Shown here: positions 8,468-18,076 of the stretch, one piece after another
Position numbering within the stretch: the first letter of the stretch is position 1
Layout: every line of letters starts with the position of its first letter
NCBI RefSeq assembly: GCF_003574835.2
Contig: NZ_CP063196.1
Coordinates: forward strand, 2,356,001-2,420,000
DNA from: Thermobifida halotolerans
GTDB taxonomy: Bacteria; Actinomycetota; Actinomycetes; Streptosporangiales; Streptosporangiaceae
Direction: 5' to 3'
DNA length: 64,000 nt
The notes under the pieces: model-generated
What the model saw: the letters and a program-made list of their open reading frames with translations, nothing else
The model's database searches: none
Told to the model about the DNA's origin: nothing
Program-made: the position numbers and the translations under genes

Positions 8468-9561
8468 ATCTCTCATCATCCCTACGAGGGGTAGCAACTC
8501 GTAGGCGACGGTGCGCTTGAGTTGGTGGTGGTTCCTCATCGCCCCTACGAGGGGCAGCAACAGGTGCTCAGCTCCGACGAGGAGGGCCGCCTCTACGCGT
8601 TCCTCATCGCCCCTACGAGGGGCAGCAACTGGGGTTGCTCCCATGCGCACAGTGGGCATTCCACATCGTGTTCCTCATCGCCCCTACGAGGGGCAGCAAC
8701 TGGGTTGGTGAGGAGGGCCCGGAACTGGTTCATGTGGGTTCCTCATCGCCCCTACGAGGGGCAGCAACGGGTGCTGGCGGATCGTGTTGATGTGGCCGGT
8801 GAGGTTCCTCATCGCCCCTACGAGGGGCAGCAACCCGACCCCGACCCCGACATCCCCACCCCGTCCCTGGTTCCTCATCGCCCCTACGAGGGGCAGCAAC
8901 CCGCAGCTCTTTGCGCAGCTCGGACGGGAACTTCCGTTCCTCATCGCCCCTACGAGGGGCAGCAACGGCACGACGCCGATGCCCTCGCGGTCGGGGTGCC
9001 AGTTCCTCATCGCCCCTACGAGGGGCAGCAACTAGGCGTCCGCGGCCTCCACGAGGAAGCGTTGCGGTTCCTCATCGCCCCTACGAGGGGCAGCAACTGG
9101 TTATTGAACAGCGGAACCACCGTGGCCCCACGTTCCTCATCGCCCCTACGAGGGGCAGCAACCGGTGTGACTACGCCGCCGCGGGCGCGACGCCTGGGTT
9201 CCTCATCGCCCCTACGAGGGGCAGCAACACTCCAGATTTCGGTCCATCAGGTGCGCCAGCAGGGTTCCTCATCGCCCCTACGAGGGGTAGCAACCCTGCC
9301 TGTTCACCCGCGACTACACCGACTCCTACGGGTTCCTCATCGCCCCTACGAGGGGCAGCAACCTCCAGTAGGGCGACCGCCTGGCGGATGGTCCACGTTC
9401 CTCATCGCCCCTACGAGGGGCAGCAACTAGGCGTCCGCGGCCTCCACGAGGAAGCGTTGCGGTTCCTCATCGCCCCTACGAGGGGCAGCAACTGGTAGCC
9501 GGGCCACCGCCCGGTCCTGGCAGATCACGGGTTCCTCATCGCCCCTACGAGAGGCAGCAAC
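8468..9561 (+). CRISPR. type I-B array, right arm, 17 repeats
   Basis: The first copy (8,468-8,498) is degenerate (TCATCATCCCTACG core). Full 31-nt repeats then start at 8531, 8599, 8670, 8738, 8804, 8870, 8936, 9002, 9067, 9132, 9198, 9264, 9332, 9397, 9462 and 9531. Spacers are 34-40 nt. The 9,264 repeat has one substitution (GGGGTAGC) and the last has GAGAGG, as expected at the trailer end. The spacer at 9,033-9,066 recurs exactly at 9,428-9,461. The leader is on the left and the direction is rightward. The degenerate first repeat beside the leader suggests no recent acquisition, agreeing with the loss of cas1 and cas2. Confidence 0.97.
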
Positions 9562-10154
9562 AAGTTCCATTCCAATGAAGGAAGTGTGGTGAGGTGAGAG
9601 ACGGGTTGTTCAGTTGTGCTCTGCGGTTTCGGTGCTTTTGATGATTTTTTCGCCCAGCGGCGGGATCTGCCGAATCTCTTCGCGAGTTTGCGTTCCGACA
9701 GTCGTTCTCCGGTTTCGATACTCTCCTTGTAGGCCGTCAGCGCCTGCTGGACCAGGTCTGGTCCGTGCTGGTCCCCGTGCTGCCGACTGGTGGAGCGCAC
9801 CAGCCCCATGAACATCTCGTAGCAGCCGACCAGGGCGATGGCGGGCCACGCGGCGACCACGGCTCCAACAGGGCCGTGGTGGAGGCCGTGGGCGATGTTG
9901 GCCGCGAGTGTGGCGGTGATGCCCAGCCACAGCAGTAACCAGGCCAGGACCGGGGCATGTCGGGTGTTGCGCGCGGCGTCGAGCAGGACCATGGAGGAGG
10001 CGTACACCAGCCCGTCGATGGTCAGGGGGATCATGAACGCGGTGATGCCGTCCTCGCCGTAGGCGCTGACCACCGCGTAGCCGTGGCGGTAGGAGACCAC
10101 GGCCGCGACAGCGGCAACTCCGCAGACCACGGCCTTGGTCATCTCACGGATCAC
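9525..10154 (-). CDS. DUF2637 protein, 3' end fused into CRISPR
   Basis: 209 codons from GTG (ATG alternative at 10,142). DUF2637 proteins are actinobacterial plasmid/ICE products of unclear function. The N-terminal half holds about four hydrophobic segments (AVVCGVAAVAAVVSYRHGY, LIDGLVYASSM-like, LAWLLLWLGITATLAAN, AWPAIALVGCYEMFMGL). A C-terminal helix-turn-helix-like stretch follows (SERKLAKRFGRSRRWAKK). The last ~15 residues (LLLPLVGAMRNP) are translated from the final CRISPR repeat, and the stop lies in a spacer. The native 3' end was therefore lost where the array abuts the gene. Confidence 0.75.
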   Translation of the reverse strand: MIREMTKAVVCGVAAVAAVVSYRHGYAVVSAYGEDGITAFMIPLTIDGLVYASSMVLLDAARNTRHAPVLAWLLLWLGITATLAANIAHGLHHGPVGAVVAAWPAIALVGCYEMFMGLVRSTSRQHGDQHGPDLVQQALTAYKESIETGERLSERKLAKRFGRSRRWAKKSSKAPKPQSTTEQPVSHLTTLPSLEWNLLLPLVGAMRNP

Positions 10155-10578
10155 CCGGTCGGCGCGGAGATCCTAGGGTTCCGGTTGGGTCGTCTGCCGC
10201 ATACCACTCCTTCCTTCCGTCGAAAGAGAAGAGCGGACGGGGGCAGTTCCGTGACAGTAAAGACCGGTGGCTGTCGACAGAGCGCGAGAGCCCGTCCCAG
10301 TTGTTCGGACGTTGAGCGGGTACGCCACCTGGTCGAGGCTTCCAACCGAGTCAGGTCCCGGCTGAAAGCCCCGACTGGTCCGAGGAGGAGGACCGCACTC
10401 CTGTGCTGATGGGGCCGCATCCGAGTCGACACAGACCCACGACCGGTTCTCCGAGCCGGACAGGAAGGCCGAGTGAAGGCCGCCGCGGCGCAGTCCTCAC
10501 GAGTCCTGCTTGACCTGAGTACATCCCCACGAGGCCCTTTTCAGGGGGTGTCCCGTGATCAACGGTCCGGGACAGCTC

Positions 10579-11631
10579 CTAGCTGATGGACCGCTGATCG
10601 GTGTACCTCCTAGCGCGTCCTCGGATGTTGGCGAGTGCGTCGAGTGCGGTGTCGTCGGCGTCGGGGAGCGTGTGCAGGTAGCGCTCGGTCGTGGTGATCG
10701 ATGCGTGGCCGAGGCGCTCCTTGACGACCATGAGGTCGGCTCCGCCGGCCAGGAGCCAGGATGCGTGGGCGTGGCGGAGTTTGTATGGCGTGATGTCCTT
10801 GGGCAGGTCGGCCTCCTCGCGGGCCGGGTGCCAGATGTTGGTGCGGAAACACTGGGCGGGGATGTGGCCGTCGGTGTTGACCTGGCGGCGCCTGCGGGGC
10901 TGGTCCTTGCCTTCGGCCCGGCGCAGAGCCCGGTAGCGGGCGAACGCCGTGCGGCAGTACTCGCAGCGGCACTTGCCGTTGGTGTAGGCCGCTGTGGTCC
11001 CGTGCCGGTAGCGGCGGCCCTTGTCGTTGGGCGGGGTCATCCCCAGGTCCACCCCGTCGGGGAGTTCGGGGATCGGAGCATCGTCGTGGTCGGGGAACTG
11101 GAACAGCAGGTCCTCGTCCCTGATGCCGTTGGCCAGGGCGAACGCTGCGATCCTGGTCACCAGCGGGCGGCGTGGCTTCAGGCGGCGGAACTTGCCGTCC
11201 TTGGGATAGTCCTTGGCGAGGAACCGGCCGCCGGTGGAGTGGAGGCGAGGCGCGATCTCGACCGCGGCGCGGCTGGCGGTGAGGATGCCGCTCGGCCGCT
11301 CCAGGTCTTTCATCCGCAGCTCGCTCAGCTCGCCCCAGCGCAGCCCGGGCTCGATCGCGACCTCGACCAGAAGCTGGAAGACCTCACCGTCGATGTGGGA
11401 GTAGAACTCGCCGAACTGCTCCGGGGTGATGGTCTTCAGGGGCTTGCGGCCGACCTTCGGCAGGACGACGCCTTCGCACGGGTGGATGAAGATGATCTGG
11501 TTCAACAGGGCTGTAGAGAATATCGCGCCGAGGACGGTGACGATCCGCTGGATCGTCGAAGCCGCAAGGCCGTCCTGCTGCCGCGCACGCACCCATTCCT
11601 GGACATGGCCTGGACGAATCTCGTTCATTCT
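10579..11631 (-). pseudogene. tyrosine recombinase, N-terminus lost
   Basis: The C-terminal catalytic domain of a phage-type integrase is clear: GLRWGELSELRMKDL (first Arg), LRHAHASWLLAGGAD (H-x-x-R region: KLRHAHAS), LGHASITTTERYLH (Tyr nucleophile). An unusual insert, CRCEYCRTAFARYRALRRAEG, between the conserved blocks may bind zinc. Part of the core-binding domain survives (VQEWVRARQQDGLAASTIQRI). Upstream the frame runs into the inverted repeat of an IS at 11,632, and no integrase N-terminal (arm-binding) sequence resumes on the far side of the IS. The first ~60-100 residues are therefore missing. Confidence 0.82.
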
Positions 11632-12612
11632 CACTGAGGTTTTCTCAACGAATTGGGTGTTCGTAGCGGTGGAGGACCAGGGCGGCCTGGACGATGCGGC
11701 CGACCACAGAGGGGCTGAGGCTGATGCGGCGCAGCGCGGTGTGGCGGCCCACCAGTACGGCCATGGCGCGTTCACCACCGCGCGCACGGCCCGCAGCAGT
11801 CGGTTGTCGGTCCGGTTGTCGGCGTGCATGCGCGCATACGACACCTCCCGGGAAGCCCGAATCGGCGTGTGGGCGCCTGGCTTCGGCGCCGTCGGTCAAC
11901 ACGACCAGGCCTTCGTGGGCGGCCGCATACCGCGGCAGCGGCAGGGCGTGGATGCGCGCGGCGGTGAGGCCGAACCGTGGATCCCGGCACGGCCTCAAAG
12001 GCCCACAGCGGATGGCCGGCGGCATCGGCGAGGAACCGCACGCCCGCACCATGGTGGTGCTTGTGCGCCGAATACCACACGTCTGTGCCGCGGTCGTTGG
12101 GTTCCGCACAGCCGGTGGTGGCGAAGACCTTGCCGTCCAGGACGACCGGGGACCTGCCCTGGTCACGGAGCTCGTCCAGGACCTGGCGTGGTTGCGGGAC
12201 CTGGGCGGCCAGCACGTGGGTGCCTTCGTGCGCCTACCGGTAGGCGGTGGCCCGGCTGACGGCGTGGTCGCGGGCCGGGGCGGTGACGAGGCTGCCGCCA
12301 CGGAACCAGCACAGCACCAGCAGTGCCTGACGAACCGGAGTCAGTGCCCGGGAGCGGCGGGGCGTGCCAAGAGCGCGGCGATGAGCGGCCAGCAGGCGAG
12401 CCAAGTAGGTGACCCCGGGACGGGGAACATCAAACACGGCAGAACAGGGAACCACCGTGAAGCCTCTGGTCCAGTGGACGCGGTCCTGTGGTGAGAACCG
12501 TCCTATCAGGGGCTTCACGCCTGTCAGGAGCCAGGGCCCCCTCTCACCATCCCGCCCTCGATCCCGCCCTCGCCCCACCGCCCAGCCCATATTCGTTGAG
12601 AAAACCTCAGTG
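11632..12612 (-). mobile_element. IS5-like insertion sequence, 981 bp
   Basis: Perfect 22-bp terminal inverted repeats at 11,632-11,653 and 12,591-12,612 (outer end CACTGAGGTTTTCTC) enclose a decayed DDE transposase. No target-site duplication is visible. The left flank is integrase and the right flank is the first base of a CRISPR-like repeat, so the outside sequences were probably brought together by recombination rather than by a simple insertion. A second decayed copy lies at 26,440-27,000. Confidence 0.8.
11645..12480 (-). pseudogene. IS5-family transposase, multiple frameshifts
   Basis: Three reading frames carry consecutive parts. The N-terminal HTH region (VTYLARLLAAHRR ... TPVRQALLVLCWFRGG) is near 12,250-12,440. 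The DDE core with VLDGKVFATTGCAEPNDRG and VWYSAHKHHHGAGVRFLAD is at about 12,010-12,215. The C-terminal RISLSPSVVGRIVQAALVLH ends at 11,645. At least three frameshifts separate them, so the element cannot move itself. Its identity as an HTH_Tnp_4/DDE_Tnp_4-type transposase is by sequence pattern. Confidence 0.8.
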
Positions 12613-12688
12613 TGCTCCCCGCGCGTGCGGGGATGGTCCCAGACACGGCGATGCTGGGATCTTCGTTACCGAATGCTCCCCGCGCATG
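12612..12688 (+). CRISPR. I-E-like relic: two repeats, one spacer
   Basis: GTGCTCCCCGCGC...GCGGGGATGGTCCC (29 nt, 12,612-12,640) is a classic type I-E repeat with a GCCCGC-type stem. After exactly 32 nt of unique sequence a second copy begins (12,673: ATGCTCCCCGCGCATG) but is cut off after 16 nt. The 29+32 spacing is diagnostic for I-E. The repeat differs from the 27-kb array (GTGAGCCCCACGC...), so it belongs to a different repeat variant. No cas genes are near. Confidence 0.7.
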
Positions 12689-12818
12689 AGTGAGTGTTTC
12701 CCCGTCAGACAAGACAGCAGGACGGTCAAACCACGCGGTCCGGGACTCGCCACTGCGTGGTTTCGTCTCCCTCGGAGAAGTTGAGCGAGAAAGATCCAGG
12801 CAGAGGCGTTCTTCTGGG

Positions 12819-14111
12819 TCACCGGGCGCCCCTTGCCGTATACGGGTTCACTGCCAGTGACTGTGGTTCCATCCATGGCCACCGGCCTCCCGCTTCCAGC
12901 ACCTGCGGCCATTCACGCTCGTCACGGTCGCCGCGCCACGGCTCCAACTCCACACGCCGGTGGTGGGCGCCGTCCGCCCCCAGGCGGGGTTCGGTCTTGC
13001 GCAGCCCGTAGCCGAACTCCGGCCATCCCATCAGCGCCGAGGAGCCGCGCGGGCGCAGGTCCCGGGAGCCGCCCTGGCCGGTGGTGGCGTGTCCGGCGTG
13101 CGCTTCCAGCAGCACGCACGCCCCCCGGGCGCGGATCAGGTTCAGTGCGGCGAGGATCGGCGCTGCCTCGTCGTCGCTGTTGATGGCGCGGGGCACGAGC
13201 CGGTACAGCGGTCCGATGGTGACCACGTCCGGGCGGATCCGCGCGATCCGCTGCATCAGCCACGACACGTCCCGGTCCCGGGCCAGGTCCATGCCTTCGG
13301 GGCGGCATTCGATCCACAGGCCCGACGCGGGGATCGGGTATCCGATGCGGGCTGCTTGGTCGGTCAGGTCGCGCAGGCGGCGCCGTAGGTGCCGTTCGGA
13401 GTTCTCGCAGTCGATGATCAGTACCCGGCGCGGTGTGATGGGAGAGGCACCGAACGGGTGGCATCCCGCGGCGATGGTCAGGGCCAGTTGGCGGAAGAGG
13501 GTGGACTTGCCGGTGCCCTCCCCGCCGGTGAGGATGAGGCGGTCGCCGCGTTCCAGCAGGTGGGGGACGATCCAGTCGTATTCTTCGTCGTGGACGGCGA
13601 GGAATTCCTCGATGGTGGGGGTGGGGGTGTTGTCGTCCAGTTCGAAGTCGCGGACGGCTTCGAGGTCGCGTATGGCCGTGTCGGTGAGGCCGGCGACGGT
13701 GGCGATGGGGTCGTCGCCCATGGCGGCCTCGTAGCCGCGTTGGGCGATGTGGTGTCCGGCGGTGATGAGGCGGCGGGTCGCGGCGTATCCGCGTACCCGG
13801 TGGGCGTGGTAGGGGCCGCTCATGGGTGCTGCGACGGTGGCGACGAGGGTGTGCAGGTAGGGGGCTCCGCCGCACCGTTCGAGGTCGCCGTCGGCGCGCA
13901 GGATTTCTGCGGTGGCGACGGGGTCGGGGCCGCCGAGGTCGGTGCGGACCCGGTTGACGGCGGTGAAGATCAGTTGGTGGGCGGGCCGGTAGAAGTCGCC
14001 TGCGGTGAGGATCTCGCAGATCTGCAGGGCGGCGTATTCGGAGATGAGCATCGCGCCGAGGGTGGCCTGTTCGGCATCGATGCTGTGCGGGGGAAGGTCC
14101 GGGTCAGTCAC
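12819..14111 (-). CDS. DnaB-N / RecA-like replicative ATPase
   Basis: 430 residues from GTG. Residues ~5-105 match the DnaB helicase N-terminal domain (HSIDAEQATLGAMLISEYAA). The rest is a RecA/RepA-like ATPase with Walker A GGEGTGKSTLFRQ (~residue 193) and Walker B-like RRVLIIDCENSE, then ARGACVLLEAHAGH. Such proteins load or drive replication of actinobacterial plasmids, ICEs and phages. It overlaps the upstream HTH gene by 8 bp, so the two form one leftward replication operon. The C-terminus (NPYTARGAR) runs close to a repeat-rich junction and may be altered. Confidence 0.75.
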   Translation of the reverse strand: MTDPDLPPHSIDAEQATLGAMLISEYAALQICEILTAGDFYRPAHQLIFTAVNRVRTDLGGPDPVATAEILRADGDLERCGGAPYLHTLVATVAAPMSGPYHAHRVRGYAATRRLITAGHHIAQRGYEAAMGDDPIATVAGLTDTAIRDLEAVRDFELDDNTPTPTIEEFLAVHDEEYDWIVPHLLERGDRLILTGGEGTGKSTLFRQLALTIAAGCHPFGASPITPRRVLIIDCENSERHLRRRLRDLTDQAARIGYPIPASGLWIECRPEGMDLARDRDVSWLMQRIARIRPDVVTIGPLYRLVPRAINSDDEAAPILAALNLIRARGACVLLEAHAGHATTGQGGSRDLRPRGSSALMGWPEFGYGLRKTEPRLGADGAHHRRVELEPWRGDRDEREWPQVLEAGGRWPWMEPQSLAVNPYTARGAR

Positions 14112-14925
14112 GGTAGAGCCACCTGTCGCGGACCGGGATCCGGGTGAGGTCGGCAGGTCGGGGTTGGTTCGTCTCCCAGCGGATCGTCTCGAGGGCGTCG
14201 GTGAGGGTGTCGTTGGCGGCCATGGTGGTGAGGTAGCCGCGCATGGTGGTGGGGTTGTAGGTGCGGCGGATCAGGTCGACGACGGCGCGGGCTTCGGTTG
14301 CGGTTGCGTCGGTGTGGGCCATGACGATGTCGACGGGGTTCGTGCGGGCGGTGTGGCGTGCGGGGTGGGGATCATCACCACCCTGGTTTGGGGGGTGTGC
14401 GTGTCCGGGCGGACGTCCGTGTCCTGCCGTGTGGGGGGTGGTGACCTGCGGGGATTCCGGTGGGGTGGAGGTTGGGGTCGGGGTGGTGTCTGTGTCCGGG
14501 CTGGCGGGGGCGTCATGGTGGGTGTTTCTGGTGGGGGGTTGGTGGGGCGAGTTGCGGTTCTTTTTCGTGCCGTTTCCGGATGTCGGGGTTCGGGGGGAGG
14601 CGGGCGTCAGGTCGGCCCCGTCTCGTTCTCGGGGGGCGGTCTGTTCGATCGCCAGGTCGTAGACCTCTGGGCGTCGGTCGGCGGGGATGTGGGAAGCGAG
14701 GGTGGGGTCGCCGGGACGGATCAGCGTCAATTCCTTGAGTTCGCGCAGGTCCCGGCGGACCGTCCGGTGTGTTTTGCGTACGCGGGCCGCGATGGTGGGC
14801 ACTGAGGGGTAGGAGCCGCGGCCGTTGCTGTCGGCGTGCCAGGCCAGCACCGTCAGCACGGCGAACAGGTGGGGTGGAAACGGCGGGGCCGACTCGATGA
14901 CCCATCGGAGGGCTTCCTGGCTCAC
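14104..14925 (-). CDS. HTH replication/regulatory protein
   Basis: 273 residues from a GTG preceded by GGGGGAA at 6-7 nt. A longer ORF reaches 15,123 but lacks a good start. The N-terminal part (LRWVIESAPPFPPHLFAVLTVLA ... YPSVPTIAARVRKTHRTVRRDLRELKEL) is a winged helix-turn-helix of the kind found in replication initiators and Rep-associated regulators. A long Pro/Thr/His linker follows, then a C-terminal helical domain. It sits directly upstream of and overlapping the DnaB-like gene. Role inferred: replication initiation or control of the integrated element. Confidence 0.6.
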   Translation of the reverse strand: MSQEALRWVIESAPPFPPHLFAVLTVLAWHADSNGRGSYPSVPTIAARVRKTHRTVRRDLRELKELTLIRPGDPTLASHIPADRRPEVYDLAIEQTAPRERDGADLTPASPRTPTSGNGTKKNRNSPHQPPTRNTHHDAPASPDTDTTPTPTSTPPESPQVTTPHTAGHGRPPGHAHPPNQGGDDPHPARHTARTNPVDIVMAHTDATATEARAVVDLIRRTYNPTTMRGYLTTMAANDTLTDALETIRWETNQPRPADLTRIPVRDRWLYRD

Positions 14926-15079
14926 GGCGGTTCCCCCTTGTGGTTGCTGGTTCTGCGGGGCGGTGTCGGCGGGGCCGGTTTCCTGCGGCGGGCGGCCTCG
15001 GTGGTGCGGGCCGGTGACGCGGGCAGGGGTGTTGCCGCGCGTCCGGTCGCGCCGGGACAGGGCGGTGGGACAGTAGCCG

Positions 15080-15175
15080 TCACGGCGGGCGGGCAGGGGC
15101 GGATACCGTCCTGGCCGCCTCACGGGTAGCCCGAGGGGGCTGCTCTGGGTCGATCGTCCCGTTTCCGCGTGGCAT
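15080..15175 (-). CDS. short ORF, 31 aa
   Basis: ATG preceded by a strong GAGAGGAG at 6 nt spacing, in line with and just upstream of the replication genes. The product is short and basic/Pro-rich (MPRGNGTIDPEQPPRATREA...). No family recognised. It is supported by the ribosome site and operon position only, and may be a leader peptide or spurious. Confidence 0.35.
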   Translation of the reverse strand: MPRGNGTIDPEQPPRATREAARTVSAPARPP

Positions 15176-15890
15176 GCTGACTCCTCTCACCGAGAAGGCA
15201 AGAGGGCGCGCGGCTGATCCTGTGACCGCCGGGGCCCGTGTCAGCGGCCACCAGGAATTCCGCGAGTACGGCCGGTTGTCGCTCCCCGTGGGCGGCCACT
15301 TGTGGTCCCCACTGGCGGCCATCACGACATTGGGTGACGACAACGGGCCGTCGAGAACGCATCGCACTGACGGCGGCCTCAGAACGCGCCAGGACAACTC
15401 CCGCGTCGGCGCTCTCGCTTACCCCCGCGGACCTGTGTCGTCGCCTTCCAGGGGCCGATCGCTGTGCGTCGGACCGCCCTCGCCACCACCACACGAATCA
15501 GTCCGACCTGCTCCACACGCTTGGCTACCCGATGTGGTGTCGGATGGCCAGATAGCTCCCCAGCAACTGGCCGCCTCCGGGGAATCTCAACTGGCCACTA
15601 ACAGGCCCGGGCGGCATCAGGAAAAGACATATGGTGGCTGCTGTTTGTCGTGAAGCGCGCGGAGGCGCCGGTTCGAGATGCCCTGGGGCTGTGCTACGGG
15701 TCTTCCCGTGCCATCGGGTGCGGGCTCGGCGGCAGCGGCTTGCCGGCACCTTCCGCGACACCGCGGAGCCCGGTGGAACCGGGGCGTCGGGCTCCAACGT
15801 GCTCCGGGCGGGGGCGCTGATGCGGTGGGCACGCCGCGGGGCGGCGGTCCCGGCGGTCTTTTCCGGGAGATGACAGTGGACAGTAGATAC
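15176..15890 (+). other. no recognisable gene
   Basis: About 700 bp between the replication operon and the ISL3-like element. Open frames exist on both strands but none has a convincing start, ribosome site or family resemblance. It probably contains the promoter region of the leftward operon and decayed element DNA. Confidence 0.5.
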
Positions 15891-17559
15891 GGCTCTGATC
15901 CAATCTGTGTGGAGCCGCCATGCAGGGTGACCATCGCTGCCAGGATGTCGGTTCGTGTGACCACGACCCCCTACGCACGCTCCTGCCCCATCTGCGTGAC
16001 GTCCGTGTGGACGCCGTGACCGCCAGTGGCGGCGAGCTGCTCATCGAGGCCGCAACGACCACCCGCCAGGCCCCGTGCCCCGACTGCGGAACCGTCTCCA
16101 CCCACGTCCACGGCCACTACCAGCGCCGACTCCAGGACACCCCCCATCGGTGGCCAGCCCACCGCCATCCACCTGCGCGTCCACCGGTTCCGCTGCGCCA
16201 GCACTGCGTGCGAACGCCGCACCTTCGCCGAACAGGTCGACGGACTCACCCGCCCCCACACCCCACCACCACCAGACTCTGGAGGCCGTCGCGCTCTGGC
16301 TGGTCGGACGCCCCGGAGCCCGCCTGGCCCGCACGCTCTGCGCCCCCACCAGCCCGAACTCCCTGATCAGGATCCTGCACGCCCTGCCCGACGAGCCGCC
16401 GACCAGCGTTTCCCGCCTCCTGGGGGCGGATGACTTCGCCCTCAAACGCGGCCACGTCCACGCCACGATCCTGCTGGACATGGAGACCGGCCGCCGCATC
16501 GACGTCCTTCCCGACCGCACGGCCGACCCCTTCGCCGCCTGGCTGCGCGACCACCCAGGCGTGGAGATCGTGTGCCGGGACCGGGCCAGCGCCTACGCCG
16601 AGGCCGCCCATTCCGCCGTACCCGGCGCGGTGCAGGTCGCGGACCGCTTCCACCTGTGGAAAAACCTGTGCGAGGCGGTCGACAAGTGCGTGGCCGCCCA
16701 CCGCGGCTGCCTCGCCGAACCAGCCTCCGAACCCGCGCAGACCGACACGGAGCCAACGCCGACCCCGGCAGCGATAGAGGGTTCGGGCTGCTCACAGGCG
16801 GAAACGACATGCTGCGGTCCACGCCCTGCCGGACAAGGGGACCGGGTATCTCGGCGATCGCCGATGCCCTGGGTTTCGACCGCAGGACCGTCCGCCGCTA
16901 CGCGCACGCCCCGACCCCGGAGGACCTGCCCGCCGGCGACGGACGCCGGGCCACCCTCCTCCACCCCTACCCGGCCTACCCGCACCAGTGGTGGAACGAG
17001 GGATACACGGACGCGGTCCGGCTGTGCGCGGAGATCCGCGAGCGGGGCTACCAGGGCAGCGAACACACCCGGCGACCTCGAGCCGCTCCGGACCAGCGGG
17101 CGGCCCGCACCCCCGGTGCCCGAGGCGCTGACCGTCCGCCAGGCCACCGGACCGATCACCAGCCCGCCCAGCCGGTTGAAACCCGAGGAGGAGGTGCGGT
17201 TGAAGGAGCTGCTGAGCCGGTGTCCGCAGCTGGAGCAGGTTGCTAAGTGCGTGCGCTCCTTCGCCACGATGATGCGGGAGAAAGAAGAGGCAGGACCTGA
17301 AGACGTGGCTGGCCAGCGCCGAGGCGACCGAGAGGCAGCCGATGCAGAGCCTCACCCGCGGGCTGCGCCAGGACTTCGACGCGGTGACCACCGGACTCAC
17401 CCCGGAATGGAACTCCGACCGTGTGGAAGGCAACGTGTGCCGGATCAAGGCGCTCAAAAAGGGCCGGGGACGGCCGTGCCGGACTCGAGCTGCCGCGCCG
17501 CCGCATCCTCTACACACCGTGACAGAACGCGGCGGCCTCACACAGACTGGATCAGAGCC
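15891..17559 (+). mobile_element. ISL3-like insertion sequence
   Basis: Imperfect terminal inverted repeats of ~28 bp (left 15,891: GGCTCTGATCCAATCTGTG; right 17,532-17,559, reverse complement GGCTCTGATCCAGTCTGTG) bound a 1.67-kb element with a decayed ISL3 transposase. No 8-bp target duplication is visible at the ends. Confidence 0.82.
15920..17500 (+). pseudogene. ISL3-family transposase, frameshifted
   Basis: The N-terminal zinc ribbon (CPDCGTVSTHVHGHYQRRL plus FRCASTACERRTF) is in two frames. The DDE core is in a third (LGADDFALKRGHVHATIL, DRASAYAEAAHSAVPGAVQV, ADRFHLWKNL). The C-terminal HTH and end (ISAIADALGFDRRTVRRYA, then WNSDRVEGNVCRIKALKK) are in further frames. At least four frameshifts make it non-functional. 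The domain order matches ISL3 transposases of about 500 residues. Confidence 0.82.
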
Positions 17560-18076
17560 ATTCCTGGTGGCCGCTGACAATCTACTCACCCAACCAGCTC
17601 CTTTCTGAAGCAAGGGCTACGCCAGGCCCGTTGCAAGACCACACCTCCACAGTGGACGGCCCCTGCTTTGGTGAACGCCTGGCGACCGAGTACCCGTCCC
17701 CTCGGGCAAATCCCGTCGGCATGGGAGGAATGTGCATGTGGTCACCTCCCCGGACGGGGAGTTGCTGCGAGCCTTCGAGGCACTGCTGGGAGCAGTGCAG
17801 CCTCCGGGCTGCCCGCATCCGGCGATTCGCCGAGTGGATCCAGACTGCGGGACTGCTCACCCTGGCCGGCAAGAGCCCGTGTCGGCCAGTCTCCGGGGGC
17901 GGTTTTGTACTCGTTCAGAAGAACTGGCATCCCTCCACCGGGTGCGGTACTGCCCGTATCGCACCCGGTGAACTCGTCAGAGCAGTGCTGGTCTTTCAAC
18001 TCTGCGAAGCAGGATGAAAAATTCACTTATCCACCACTGAACAGAACTTGAAATTCACCCCCAAACCAAAGGAGAT
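17560..18076 (+). other. no recognisable gene
   Basis: About 500 bp between the ISL3-like element and a low-GC patch. Overlapping open frames on both strands give no credible product. GC content falls toward 18,000, marking the edge of a distinct insert. Confidence 0.45.

Noticed and set aside
8522-9430. A 302-codon frame with repeating PHRPYEGQQ
   Set aside because: It is translation of the CRISPR repeats themselves; the period follows the array.
1-9561. Assignment of the first CRISPR locus to type I-C
   Set aside because: Repeat length alone allowed it, but the CXXC-CXXC Cst1 protein, a DevR-type Cas7 and a separate Cas6 are I-B features; I-C lacks Cas6.
10151-10432. A 93-codon leftward ORF overlapping the DUF2637 start by GTGA
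   Set aside because: The overlap is tempting, but the product has no family resemblance, no ribosome site was seen and its composition looks like a frame shadow. Left out for lack of support.
10549-10574. Hairpin TGTCCCG-N12-CGGGACA after the integrase
   Set aside because: The 7-bp stem with a 12-nt loop and no T-run is too weak to call a terminator or attachment site.
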